Below the pieces are notes generated by a model. That model had not been told where the DNA came from, made no database searches, and saw only the letters and a program-made list of their open reading frames with translations. From Tetrapyrgos nigripes (lineage: Eukaryota > Basidiomycota > Agaricomycetes > Agaricales > Campanellaceae): a stretch of 64,000 nt of DNA. The stretch's first letter is position 1. Each line of letters begins with the position of its first letter. The stretch covers positions 84,417-148,416 of the forward strand of contig JAACJM010000209.1 of the NCBI GenBank assembly GCA_013368315.1, in the 5' to 3' direction. A program made the translations under genes and the position numbers. This document shows, piece by piece, positions 34,531 through 45,898 of the stretch.

Positions 34531-37500
34531 ATGGAGACCACCACAGAGGTGGTAAACGAGGTAGAAATGAGCGAGGCTGCACCTAATGGCATCGTAGAGT
34601 CTCCTCAAGAGCCAGCGAGTCCTACGTCTTCTGTGCGTGCGCTTTTTTTTCCTTCCAAATTTTTCTGTGTCTCGGTGTGATGTTTGTCAGAAACTGCGAC
34701 TGACTCTTTTCCTTTTCTGTCTCTTTATTTTTTCTCTTATCAATACGCTTTTATCAGAATGCCCAGCCAAGCGACTCTTCATCTCCACGTCGTCCCATGA
34801 CGCGCTCACAGTCAGGTCGACCGATTAGGAGACGGATTCTTGAAGACAACGCGCTTGACCCTCAGCTAGCAGACGATACTCCTTCCTCATCCTCTTCACT
34901 CTCAGCACCTCCAGCCAAGAGACCCAAACTCTCACCCAAACTCTCAAAGAAGCGCTTCTCACTCGGCGGCTCTCCTCAAAGTGGGCGTAAAACCGACGTT
35001 GGCGAATTGGACGAAAATCCGCATATACCCACCTCTTCCACCACGATAACACCTCCAGGATTTCTACCACTGACCTCTGGCCCCATTTTCCCTGGCGCAA
35101 ACGTGTTGGCAGGTGTTGAAGGCGTGGGCACCTCAAGTGCCCCTAGCGGCGTCGGGGCCAGCATTCTACCTGCTACGAGTGCAGGCACAGGTACATCCAC
35201 GTCCATCTCACCACCACCACCACCGTTCTTCTCAGCTCCTGGACCTATCCATGTACCATATGCCTCTGCTGCTGCCCATGCCGCTCATGTGTCTGGCCAT
35301 GGTCATGGTCAGGGCGTCAATGGTCCCCACTCTCACGCTGGCGCCTCAGACGTTTTGTCCCTACTTGGGCAAACTATGACTGCTGCTCAACATTCTGTCC
35401 ATCCCAATCTCAACGTTTCCAATCTCAACTCCATTCCCAATGTCATCGTTGATAATAACGCGCATACAACCACTCATCTTCCGCTTCCAGCCAATATGAC
35501 CAACGTCGCACCTAGTGCGAGTGCCAGCATGCCCAATGGTATTAATGGTAGTAACACCAGCATCGCCAGCAATGCCAACGTCAGACCTGCAGCAGAACGT
35601 ATCGGTACAACTCGTATCATGCGTGCTACCCTTCCTGTCCCCGTTCCCAATCTCACGAAGAAAAGTCGTGGGAGAAGGGTCCCTGTGCGAATCCTCAATA
35701 CTACTCCAGACGGTACCAGTAACGGCGTTGCTGGTGGTGCTAGTGAAGACGGAATTGCTAGTACCAGCATTGCTGCTGACGGTGTTGGTGCTGGTGTGGA
35801 CAGTAGTGCTAGTGCAGGTGGATCCGGAACCGGGATTGATGCCATGGCCGATACGGGGAATGGTGGGAATGATGCGAATGCGAAAGACCTCGATAAAAGG
35901 TCCTACGTTTGCTCGGTTGAAGGGTGCGGCAAGTGTTTCCATCGGGGAGAACATTTGAAGAGACATATTAGGAGTATACATACGCATGAGAAACGTGAGT
36001 TTTTCTTTTGTTTATTTTTATCTTCGTGCTTTTCTTCTGCTTTCTGTTTTCTGGTTTCTATATTTGGGGTCTTTCTTTTCGTTCATTTGGACCTTTCTCG
36101 CTGGTGTTGTTGACTCAAACTGGAACGGGGTCGTCGTCGTTCTTGGATCTGGGATTGGAGTCTCGGCTACAGTCTGTCGTTTTGTGGCATGTTTTTCCTC
36201 TTTCTCGTCGTTTCTTGCCTTTGCTAGTTACTTCGTTGATATTTGCGGGTGACGACAACTTTGCTATTGGACTCTATGACCTGGACCGGAACTCGGTCGC
36301 ACTAGTTTGTTGAGTCGGCGTCTTTTGGTTTACCCATTCCTTTTTTCGGTTTTGGTTCTTTCTTTGGTTATTCTTTGTTATTACTCCGTCTTCCTTTATC
36401 TCCAATCATTGGTGCTAACCGTTCCTATCCTTCTCTCCACAGCCTTCAAATGTACCTTCCCCTCCTGTGACAAACACTTCAACAGACACGATAATCTCCT
36501 CCAACACATCAAAGTCCACAAAGCTGCCGAAGTTAACCGACAGGTCCAAGAAGAACGAGAGAAGGAGAAGAAGGAGAGAGAACAAACTAGGTTTAGCAGT
36601 GACCTGGTTGGAAGCGACCACGAAGATGACGTCGGTGGTGGACGTGAAGAAGGTAGCGCAGATGACACTGCTCCTGCGACAACGGCATCTGGGAAAGGCA
36701 AGGGCAAGGGTAAAGGAAGGGCTACGTCTGGCGCGAAAGGGAAGGGTAAAGGCAAAGCAGCTGCCAGTGCCAGTGCCAAAGGGAAGAATGCAGCCAAGGC
36801 AAAATCTCCGACGAAAAGTAGTGCGAAGGGCAAGAGTGCGAGTACGAGCACCAGAGGAAAAGCTGCAGGTAAAGGAAAAGGAAAGGCTGCTGCAGCGACG
36901 ACGACGAGAAGCAAAGGTGCTGCTGGGAGGAAGAGGCGAAGAGGGGAGTATGAGAGTGAGGATGAAGTTGAGGATGAGGAAGAGCCTGAGGAGGAGGAAG
37001 AAGAGGATGTTGAGGAAGAGGAAGAGGAGGAGGAAGATGTGGCCCGTCGCTATCCACGCCGCCGTACATCTGCACGCCGACTCTCTGGATCTACTCGTAG
37101 CCGAGTTTCAAGTCAGAGAGGCCGGAACGCGAGACGTGTATTCCAGGAAGAGGAGGACCATGACGATCAAGATCAAGATGAACTTGAAGAAACTCAAGTC
37201 GACGATGAAGATGGTGAAGGCGACTATGAAAACGAACAAGACCGATACGAAGAAGATGGCGACGCTGAAGACGGTGATGCTGACGCCGTTTCTGACGAAG
37301 CCGCTGTTAAATCACTCTTGTCCCTTTCTGCCGCCAATAGGAAGACGAGGCCTTTAGCGAACGCGCCTACGACTGTCATTGGCTTTAATGGGGGTGAGAG
37401 GCATGCTCTTCATCCTCGTCCTATGGGTGCTGTTGATGGTGTTGGTGACGCAGCAGAGTTTTCATCCAATGGACATAGGTCTGGCCAACATTATCCTCAT

Positions 37501-38556
37501 CGTCATGGTTTCGACCACGGTGGTGCCGTGTTGAGCATGTCCTCGACTGGCAACTTTTCAGTAGCCTCCTCCGTCCCGTCTTCTACCCTCTCTTCCAGCG
37601 TTTCGAATGTATTCTCACCTCTTTCGAGATCGTACGGCCCAATGACTTCCACGAGCTCGTTTGGGGGCTCTGCTGCGAATATCACTGGCGCTGGGGCCAG
37701 GGCTGCTAACGGTGGTGGTGGTGCACACATGATGAGTCCTTTGAATGGGTCTCTAGCCAGTCTAGCATCATTTGGTGGTCTGGCGAGTAATATGGGTTCC
37801 TTTGGTGGACCTGGGTCGCAGAGTATGTCCATGGGATCGTTTGTCGCTGGGTCTATGGGGTCTATGTCTGGCATGAGCTCAATGAGGGGAATGGGTCCTA
37901 CTGGGATGGAAGACTTCTCGTCCAATATGCATATTTTAAGTTCGTTGAGGACGAGCTCGTTGAGGGAGAGCTCGGTTAGGGAGAGCTCGGGCAGGGAGAG
38001 GGAAAGCTCGGTGAGGGATAGTTCTAGAGGAAGGGATCTTGATGATAAGGATAGAAGGGAAAGGGAACAGTTAAGAGCAGGAGTAACACCAGGAGACGAA
38101 GATGGCGAAGGAGATAGAGATGCTGACGCGGACGCTGATGTCGATGCAGAGGGCGAGAAGGATGGAGAAGGAGAAGCTGACGCCGATGCCGATGCTGATG
38201 CTGACGCAGACGGGGATGCAGAGATGGATGATGAGCAAGGTGCCGCTACCGCCAGTGTTCCTGGCCGTTCTGCTAGGGTCAACGGGCATGGTCATGAGAA
38301 CGGGAATGGCGCCGTCGTTTATGAGGCTCGCGCTGGCTCACCCTACGGCTCCAGCTCTGGAGTCAATGGGATTAATGGTGCTCCAGACAACAAGTCGAAG
38401 ACGTATCAGGAAACCAACTCTCTCCCGAAGATGACGACCACCAATGCTTCCAACGGCTCTTTCAGTAATGATATGATCGTGGATCGAGACAATAATCTCG
38501 ACACCGTCAATGGTAACGGGATTGCCTGTGTTTCCATCAAGCATGGGGGCGCGTAA
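34531..38556 (+). CDS. Two-finger C2H2 transcription factor
   Basis: Three exons give 1150 residues: 34531-34632, 34758-35994 and 36443-38556. I chose the ATG of METTTEVVN; the frame upstream has only GTG. Two adjacent C2H2 fingers lie at residues 419-442 (C-x4-C-x12-H-x4-H, with FHRGEHLKRHIRSIH) and 450-472 (C-x4-C-x12-H-x3-H, with FNRHDNLLQHIKVH), the arrangement of the Msn2/Msn4/Com2-type regulators of fungi, so binding to a short G-rich site is plausible. After the fingers come a coiled, Glu-rich helix, repeated KGKGK blocks with RKRRR (about 525-617; likely nuclear localisation), an acidic run (about 619-646), Gly/Ser-rich sequence, repeated SSxRE units (about 945-976) and Asp-Ala repeats (about 1000-1045). 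The N-terminal half is Ser/Thr/Pro/Asn-rich and disordered. Intron 2 (35995-36442, 448 bases, T-rich) is far longer than any other here and falls exactly between the two fingers. Confidence 0.87.
35995..36442 (+). other. Long intron separating the two zinc fingers
   Basis: GT-AG intron of 448 bases with donor GTGAGT after HEK and acceptor CTCTCCACAG before FKC. The upstream frame stays open 119 bases into it (stop at 36111-36113). Retention would yield a protein with one finger and a hydrophobic tail. Confidence 0.85.
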
Positions 38557-39357
38557 TGCTCAGCCCGACTCTTTATCATACCGATGGTCGTAATCTTGAC
38601 TTCCAAGTTTGTACAACAAAACTGCACATTTGCACATGAACCAGGGACGTCCCTCTCTTATGCTGTCGTCGGTTGTTTAAAACTTTAAAGGGTACAACAG
38701 CTCGCAGCTCGCAGGCTACGTCCACCTATATATGCCGTCTACTTTATGCAGTGTAAAAAAACCTAACTCTACTCTTACTTTTGACTTTACTCTCTCTTTT
38801 ACTTTACTATACCATCTCCATATACGGACTTTCATACTCTTTGGCTGTCGACGTCTCTGTCCGGTCTGCCCCTTTCCCGGTCCTCATCTCATTTATTCGA
38901 ACTGTGTCACTTGTTCGCTTTCCAGAATTGTTTTCTTTAAACTTCGCTGTACGGTGTTATGGCTATGCTGTCCTCTGTGCTCTCTGTTCTTGTCTATGTT
39001 TTATGTGTCTTTCTTGGTTAGTACCTTCGTCTTTTTTCTCGTGTTCCGTGTTGTTTTCAGAGCACAAAATTAACTTACTACGTCTTGTTTACACCCTCCA
39101 CGCCCGAACCTTGTCTCACTTATCCGTCGATAAGCATAGCTGCCTATCTTAGTATCTATCTTGTCCGACTATCTGAGACTGCGGAAAATGACTTTCGGTA
39201 TGTAGAGGGCGGGGCTTCTCATTGCAAATTTGATGGTGGTGCGTTCTTAGCTGCTGGACTAAGAAACCGAGACCACCGAAAGCTTATCAGGACCAGCTGG
39301 TACAAAAGGCCAGTCGACGTATCTCCACCTCAGACATCTCTCTTTCCTTCCCATATC
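38557..39357. other. 3' flank of C2H2 gene and 5' flank of nitrilase
   Basis: Pyrimidine-rich frames near 38732-39152 are low complexity and not coding. The last 40 bases before the nitrilase ATG are CT-rich (CATCTCTCTTTCCTTCC), a usual fungal leader. Confidence 0.4.
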
Positions 39358-40748
39358 ATGTCTTCCCCTCTCAAGATCGCAGCAGTCCAAGCAGAGCCCG
39401 TCTGGTGGGACCTTCAAGGCGGAGTGGCGAAGGTTATCTCCTTGATCAAGGAAGCTGCCGCCAACGGCGCTGATCTTATCGGGTTTCCCGAGTCCTTCAT
39501 CCCAGGTTATCCAGGAACCATTTGGACCGGAGGCTTCGACCCGGACTTTTTGGTGCAGTTCCAGAAGAATTGTTTGGACGTTCAGTCAGAGGAGTTTAAT
39601 AAGATCAGACGGGCAGCTCGGGATGCCAAGATCTGGTGAGTGGAGTCTTCCTCGGGTCATCTTTCCTGCCCCGTACGAGTTGATTTAACGGACATTTGAT
39701 CTCTTTCAAGGGTCGTCTTGGGCTTTACGGAAGTCTCTGGCTACAGCATGTATGGTGCTCTGGTCTTCATCAACGACCAAGGCCAAGTTGTCCTTCATCG
39801 TCGCAAGATCAAACCTACAGGCCAGGAACGAACTATTTGGGGAGATGGTCCTGGTCCGTCTATCGATATACTTTTCTCTTCTCCGTCCTTCTTAGTATTC
39901 TTATTGTGGATCCTGCAGCCGATTCTCTCCAAAGCGTAGTCGACGGCCCGAAAGGGTTTAAGATAGGTGGCCTCAACTGCTGGTAAGTCTTCGCATCATG
40001 CCTGTCTTACATATGTCAATCTAACTCTCTGGCAGGGAGAACTTGCAACCTCTCCTCCGCTTCCACCACTACTCCCTCGGTTGCCAAGTTCACGTCGCTG
40101 CTTGGCCGTACCTCTGTTCCTACAACGATCCAAAAATCTATCCTCAATTTGTTGGCGAGATGCAGACGATTGCCACTCGCCTCGCTGCGTTGGAAGGGCA
40201 GATGTATGCTATATGCGCCACGCAGATCATTACTCCACAGAATTATGAGTTGTGCAGGTGAATCCCATCCCTTTTCTTTCAAACCGCAAAACTGATTCTG
40301 GCATTTGTTGCATACAGAGTTCAGGACACGCTTTGGTCGCCTCCCGTACGTGCACGTACTGCTCAGAGCATTAATGACTTTTGATTCACGTCTACCTAGA
40401 GCGGTGGTGGCTTTGCCGCTATCTACGGTCCTGATGGAGCTAAGTTGACTCCCGACATCGACCCAGGCAAAGAATGCATCCTATACGCCGACGTTGACCA
40501 CGATGCCATTCGTATGGCTAAGTTGGCTGCTGATCCCATTGGGCACTAGTAAGTACAGAGCTTTCCTAAACAATCCACTTACTTATTTTCTCCATCCTCA
40601 ACACTGTTCCCCGTCTAGCTCACGCCCCGACCTGCTTTCACTTAACGTAGGCAGCGCGTCATCTCCCAAGAATCCAGCGACTTTGGTCAGGTCTGCAATT
40701 GTCACCGATTACACGTTGACTAGCAGGATTCCTCCTCTCGAAGATTGA
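39358..40748 (+). CDS. Nitrilase
   Basis: Seven exons give 337 residues: 39358-39635, 39711-39853, 39919-39982, 40036-40257, 40318-40345, 40400-40548 and 40619-40748. The catalytic triad is complete: E45 in GFPESFIPGYP, K125 in LHRRKIKPTGQER and C161 in GGLNCWEN. Conserved surroundings (TIWGDG, QFVGEMQTIATRLA, YGPDGAKL, GHYSRPDLL) and the length are those of fungal nitrilases, which hydrolyse R-CN to the acid and ammonia; cyanide hydratases are close relatives and share most of these motifs, so the substrate is not certain. Exon 5 is only 28 bases. The intron-2 donor could be at 39854 (GTCCGT) or at 39848 (GTCCTG), which would change two residues just after TIWGD. No signal peptide, so probably cytosolic. 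Confidence 0.9.
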
Positions 40749-41378
40749 AGGTTGAAATATGAAATCTATAAACCAATTGTCACAAGTTGTACTTTTATGT
40801 GTACGAATAGAATGTAGCAAACAGAAGTTATGGAATCCAAAGGGTGTTTGTGTCGAGTCCATAACTGGAAACTTAGAATCGCAGTGCTTACTTCTGTTGG
40901 TATCATTCCAACATAGTCAACTTTCATCAGGCGACCTTCTAACGGGCTCTAACGGGCTTGGTTCATTCGATGGATTTCCCTTTTGGAACTGGAACGTAAG
41001 GTTACGGGGCCCTTTTAAGGGACTCGTTTGGAGAAAGTTTGGAGAAATCTATACTACTGCGTCCCGGATCTGATGTGGTAGTCCTGTAAATAGAGGTGAA
41101 GACCCGGCCGCGGGAGATTCAATCGTTTTATTCAGCTTAGCAGGAGTCATAAGGCAATGGATATCATTCTGCTGCCCTTATTAGTGAGGACAATTGAATT
41201 CAAGCTGGGCTTCACTAGGCTTCACTACATATGTAGAACTTCTAGACCCTCAACGCGTCAACTGTCAACGAAAAATTAAGGTTCGACGGGACAAACGCTT
41301 CTTGAGCGCGGAAATCGTGAGTATGTAATGATTATGATGGACCCATAACCCCTTCTTTTAGACGCTCGCTGCACTGTA
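40749..41378. other. Intergenic; start of duplicated MYND segment
   Basis: No gene. From about 41030 the sequence (TTTGGAGAAATCTATACTAC, TCTGATGTGGTAGT, CGCGGGAGATTCAAT) matches 54794 onward, marking the left end of the duplicated segment about 400 bases before the start codon, so the promoter was duplicated too. Confidence 0.6.
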
Positions 41379-41387
41379 CATAAATAG
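41379..41387 (+). promoter_or_regulatory. TATA-like element of MYND gene
   Basis: CATAAATAG stands 39-47 bases before the ATG. The same CATAAATAGAG is preserved in the degenerate copy at about 55020, at nearly the same distance, which supports a functional role in the ancestor. Confidence 0.5.
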
Positions 41388-41425
41388 AGGAGACCTTTGA
41401 CCCTTCGTCATCAGTTTCCCCCACC

Positions 41426-44400
41426 ATGGCTCAACCACTAGTGTGGCCCGGGAAATACTTTTTCTATCCTATTGGAAACACCTCGGCTCTTTGCTTGACT
41501 CGTGATATCGCCCTCGAGGAATCGGCGAGTATTCTGTTGCTTGGATGCGGAGACCCTAGGAGTATCTTATACACTGTGTTCTCTGAACCGGACTCTGGTA
41601 TGTGAATGAGGTACAGGATTTGATCTCAAGACTCATTATTTTCTCCAATTGCAATAGCAAACCGCAACTTGGATTTTACGTGTTGTGATCGCGAACCGGC
41701 CGTCCTGGGTACGCCCGTTCGAAGCTTTTTTGGGCCCTATTCCAAGTCTATCTCACTAACCTCCCCATAACTTCCTTCTATAGCACGTAACGTGCTTTTG
41801 TTCTCCATGATCATCGACAATCACCTGGACTCTACCATATTGTGGAACATTTTCTTCCATTTCTACCTCGACGAGCGCTCCCTTTCTGCACTTGAGGAAC
41901 AATGCAAGAAGCTCAGCGCCATCTCCCAGAATGTCAAGGATTGGGCAGCGTCACCCTATGGGCAGCTCATGAAGATGTGCACAGAGTACACCCTATCTGA
42001 ACTTCGACGTCACTGGGTACTCTACGCAGAGATGCACATTTTGCCGCCCCAACGTCTGAAGAGGATCCAAAGTGCCTTCACCGGCGTTATCAACTCCATC
42101 CAAAAAGGAATGGTTTCAACCACCGCACGTTCCGCTGGCCCACTCTTGCCTTCAGCTGGAGAGGTCGTCGCGCTCCAGTTCGAGAACTATTGGAAGAAGG
42201 GTACCACATCTACCGATTCTAGTCAAACGGCCTCTCTCCTTAACCCCACCTTCTGCTACTCCCTGGCCGGCGAAGGTTGTAATGTACATTATGGTACAGA
42301 CCCCATGCAACCCTTCCACTTTGCTCCGCTTTTCGGGAACACGAAACGAACGGTCTCCGTTAGTGATTTCGTACGCACTGCGCAGGCAGAGTTCAAACAG
42401 TGGTGTACCGCCTTTCATTCCACCATCTCTTCTACCACTATACCATCTTCAGCTAGTCCTGTCGCCGTGCGGTTCTTTCTGGGTGACGCTATAGCTGTTT
42501 GCCGTTTCATCAGTCAGTTCGCAGAGACGGGGACAGCTGGGAGCGGAATACCAGTTGATCAATGGAAGACACAGACGATTACGCTGAACAAAGCAGAGGG
42601 TGGATATGGTCATGGACCCTCGAGTGCCCCAACCACCTTTGATGTGATCGATACCTCCAATCTATGTGATCAGTTCGGCAAGTCCCTATTTTCACGAACC
42701 TCTGGACCTTCATAGTGACTTTTCATCGGAAGGTTTACTCAATGTTATCATCTCCACCATTCCTCTTCTTCATCTATCCTCCCCTCCCTCTGGTGTCCTG
42801 TATACGGAAACCCTCCTATTCCGGGGGCTGGACGCTACGAAAGAGTTTGCCGACCGACTTTACGGTGACATCACAGTGATGGGTCTGCTCGTCGGTTTAT
42901 GCCCAGTCGACTATGTATCTGGGTTCAACGCGCGATCTAACATTCACGAGCTTTTTCTCAACGAAAGCTACAATAGATCGGTGTCGTCCAAAAGCGGATT
43001 TGTCAATCGTCAATTCCAGCAGCTCACGACCTGGAGGAGGCCTTCTTTCGGTGATGCTGTATATGGACGCTTTACTACCTCCCTTGTCCCGTATATGGAT
43101 CCCTGGCAGCTCGGCACATTCTTTTACGACATGTATCACAAACTTTTCGAGCAGGAGGATTCCACTACTTTCTTTCGGATGAACCAGGACAACATAGTAA
43201 AAGCCATCGCCTCTTCCAATCTCGTCTACTACATGCGAGAGACCTTTGTGCTTTTCTTGAAACTCGTCCGTCGACAACTTCACATTCCAGATTCGCAATG
43301 GCGCCAGATCATGGATAGATTTTACGAAATCTCTGAGGCCGATAATTCCATGCCAATGAACACCAACAATCAACATGACTTTTGGGGACACCTTCATCGT
43401 AATGGATTGTACACCGTCTCCTACTACCGGAACCCTCCGCAGAAGGTTGGGCTATTCTCTACTTGGGGCTCGGTTCCAACCCTTGTCCGAGTGGTTCTGA
43501 GTGTTCCACGAGACAAGCTGAGCGCTGTTTTCTCCAGTCCAGACGTTGGAACACCCCAGCTTATTTGCGACGTCGGTGGTAGATGGTCCCATAACGTGTT
43601 CAGTGCCTTGCATGTCGCTTTTGGCAAGGTGATCTCGACTGGAACCCCCAGTCAACCTCGCGTTCTGTTTGAAGAAGATCCTGAAGGACGCCAGGGGAAG
43701 TTCCCTCTCGTCATATCTTTCGTGATGCCTACAGTCGTGCTCACCGAGCTTGAGCCTCAGGAGAATTTGAGCGTATCACTTGGGCTGCCAAGCTCTACAG
43801 GATCCATCGAATTCGTCGCAAAACTTGGGCCTATGCTTAGAATCTTCAGTGCGAAGCTACTGGACGAAACCCATGTTCACGTTCTTCCTGAACAAGCTCG
43901 GCCATTCAAGATGCCTCCCACTCCTTCCTCATCTCATCAGACATCGCTAGCCCGAACCTTGGGTATGATGACCCAGATTGGAGAATGCGATGATGTTATC
44001 ATTGGTTTGGATGAAGACTGCGAGCTGGTAGCGTCACTGAGCAGCAAGATCTCGGTGAAAGGTGATGACTTGAAGCGGATTTTTGCTGATAAAAGTACAC
44101 CTATCTCTGCTACGCAAATTTCTCCGTGCACGATGAGGATTGCCGTCGGAAATTATTCGCAGGACGTAGTATATCCTTTCCCGGTGATTGGGAGTCAGTT
44201 TAGGCTCCGTCTTGCTAGAACGTCCATGTACATTGAGGTAAGCCCTAGACTATCAAGATGTCCGGCGTACTAACTGAGCGCTTTGCATTATCATGCATAT
44301 ACAGGTCATTGTCCCACCCTTTGGCCCTACTAAACCAGATGGCATGAAGCTCAACCTCTTCCCGACAGCCACCAGCGTAAATGGTTTCCTTACGCCTTGG

Positions 44401-45225
44401 AACATTCATCGTGTCAACCTATCTCGTTCACCAACTATCAACACTAAAATGTCTGGGCTCAACAAATGGCTCAACCCTCTCGCTGGCTCTCAAATGTCCA
44501 ATCGTGAACGCTCCCTTCGCAAGCATCAGGAACATGATCGAGATACCCTCATGGCCATCAAAGACACCTTACACAGTATCATCGTCCGCTCCGCTGGAAT
44601 CCAAGGACCTGCTTGCCGATTTTTTGCTCTACGGGATGAAGCTACCAACAATTCCGATACTCTCTTCTTCATCAGCGAGTTGCGATATGATTTGAGTTGC
44701 CACTCTATTGTCTGTGACGGATACGTTCTTCCGCTTACGAAGCAGCTCTTGGGGAAGATCGCCCAGCCATTCGAGAACCTGGTACGCGAGGGTAATATTG
44801 TCAACATAACGACCCATGCTGGGGAGATGGCAGCGTGGAAACAGTTAATACCAGCTTTCGTTGAACGATGTAGGACTTCGTGGACACATGGGCCTAACTG
44901 CGAGTACGTGTCAACTGGAAAGATCCCCCTTACGGAGGACATGGAAAAGGTTTCGATCTGTAGCTGCGGAAAAGGCAAAGATGTCGATGGCATGTACAAG
45001 GTGAATTTGTGGAAGCATTTCGCGCCATACGTGACGAGAATTGCTTTATCTCCGTTGTTTGCTGTGTCGTATCTGGAGACAGTTGGCCGCGACCCAGAGA
45101 AAAGGAGGTGTTTCGTTTGCAGAGCCAAGGGAAAGCCGAAGATCAAGACGTGTACCGGATGCAAGAAGGTACGCTATTGCTCTGAAGCGTGCCAGAAGAA
45201 GCACAAGAAAGTGTGCAAACCTTGA
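41426..45225 (+). CDS. DUF4470 / MYND-finger protein, full-length copy
   Basis: Five exons give 1180 residues: 41426-41597, 41658-41708, 41784-42677, 42733-44237 and 44305-45225. The N terminus (WPGKYFFYPIGNTSALCL, SILLLGCGDPRSILYT, TCCDREPAVLARNVLLFSMI) is a DUF4470 domain, which has an incomplete Rossmann-like G-x-G-x-P motif. The C terminus (1143-1180) is a MYND finger: CFVC, CTGC, YCSEACQ and HKKVC. MYND fingers bind proline-rich peptides. The loop between CQKK and H is four residues shorter than normal: the Asp-Trp-Lys-Lys of the usual CQxxDWxxH is missing here but still visible in the degenerate copy, so the second zinc site may be distorted. Intron 3 begins with GC (G|GCAAGT) rather than GT; the other copy has GT at the same place. 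Without recognising that, the frame appears broken at 42.7 kb. Function of the family is unknown. Confidence 0.85.
42678..42732 (+). other. GC-AG intron
   Basis: 55-base intron with donor G|GCAAGT and acceptor CGGAAG. It rejoins DQFG to LLNVIISTIPLL in frame. The degenerate copy has the same intron as GGTAAGT (56313-56369, 57 bases), so a T-to-C change at the second donor base most likely produced the GC form. Confidence 0.85.
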
Positions 45226-45290
45226 ATTGCTTCTGTACGTATACTACGTAGTAGGTATCTTGACATACAAGTGAGTGTAGGTAGTAGTAC

Positions 45291-45775
45291 CAGTGTTTGC
45301 CCTAAGGGTTAAGCCTTAATTAAGTTAAGGGCTTAATCTGTTAACAAATTAAGGCCTAACGGCCTCGGGCACCCTTAATGGGCCTTAATTAAGGCTTAAA
45401 GTATGACTGACACGTGATTTATTGGGCACAATTTCTATTTTGGGAGTTTCTTACAGACAACAATTTTACCTTTCTGCAAGCTTTCCAAGCTTGTCATTGA
45501 ATTCTTCATAAATCTGTACAGTTGACTTTGTACTGCACCAGTGACATGAATGATTGCATGTGTAAATGCATGGAGGACAATGGTTGACTGTAAGATGGTA
45601 CAAAAGCAGTGAAAAGCTATTGAAAAATATGTCTTAGAGCAACTCAAGAGTGCAGAAAAGTTTTTCTAGTAAGACCTTAAAAACACTTAAATCAGGCCCT
45701 TAATTAAGCCCAAGTTAAGCCTTTAAGGCCTAACCTTGTTGGGTACCCTTAATTAAGGCCTTAGGGCAAACACTG
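45291..45775. mobile_element. MITE with CAGTGTTTGCCCTAAGG ends
   Basis: A 485-bp element whose ends are perfect 17-base inverted repeats: CAGTGTTTGCCCTAAGG at the left and its complement at the right. Long AT-rich subterminal arms (CTTAATTAAGG, repeated in both orientations) also pair. The interior holds a 70-codon minus frame (45435-45647) without a clear domain. Ends beginning CAG are compatible with hAT-type elements, but the expected 8-base target duplication is absent. The left flank is the 3' flank of the MYND gene and the right flank is F-box pseudogene sequence, so the element sits at a rearrangement junction. Confidence 0.75.
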
Positions 45776-45898
45776 CAACCTAGCCCCAGCCCCAAACCTT
45801 GACGAATAACTCCACCAAAACTGGGAACCACAACGGTTTCCTACCAACTACTATGTACAACCTTCATTATCCATTTTCATAATCATCATATCCCCTTG

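Noticed and set aside
35361..35987. 208-codon minus-strand open frame
   Set aside because: Antisense to the disordered N-terminal half of the C2H2 protein, with no motif.
36396..38295. Long minus-strand open frames (172, 117 and 259 codons)
   Set aside because: Antisense shadows of the repetitive GKGK, acidic and Asp-Ala tracts of the C2H2 gene; composition is low complexity.
42660..42735. Frameshift in the full-length MYND gene
   Set aside because: Explained by a GC-AG intron, supported by the GT-AG intron at the same place in the other copy and by clean rejoining of the conserved protein sequence.
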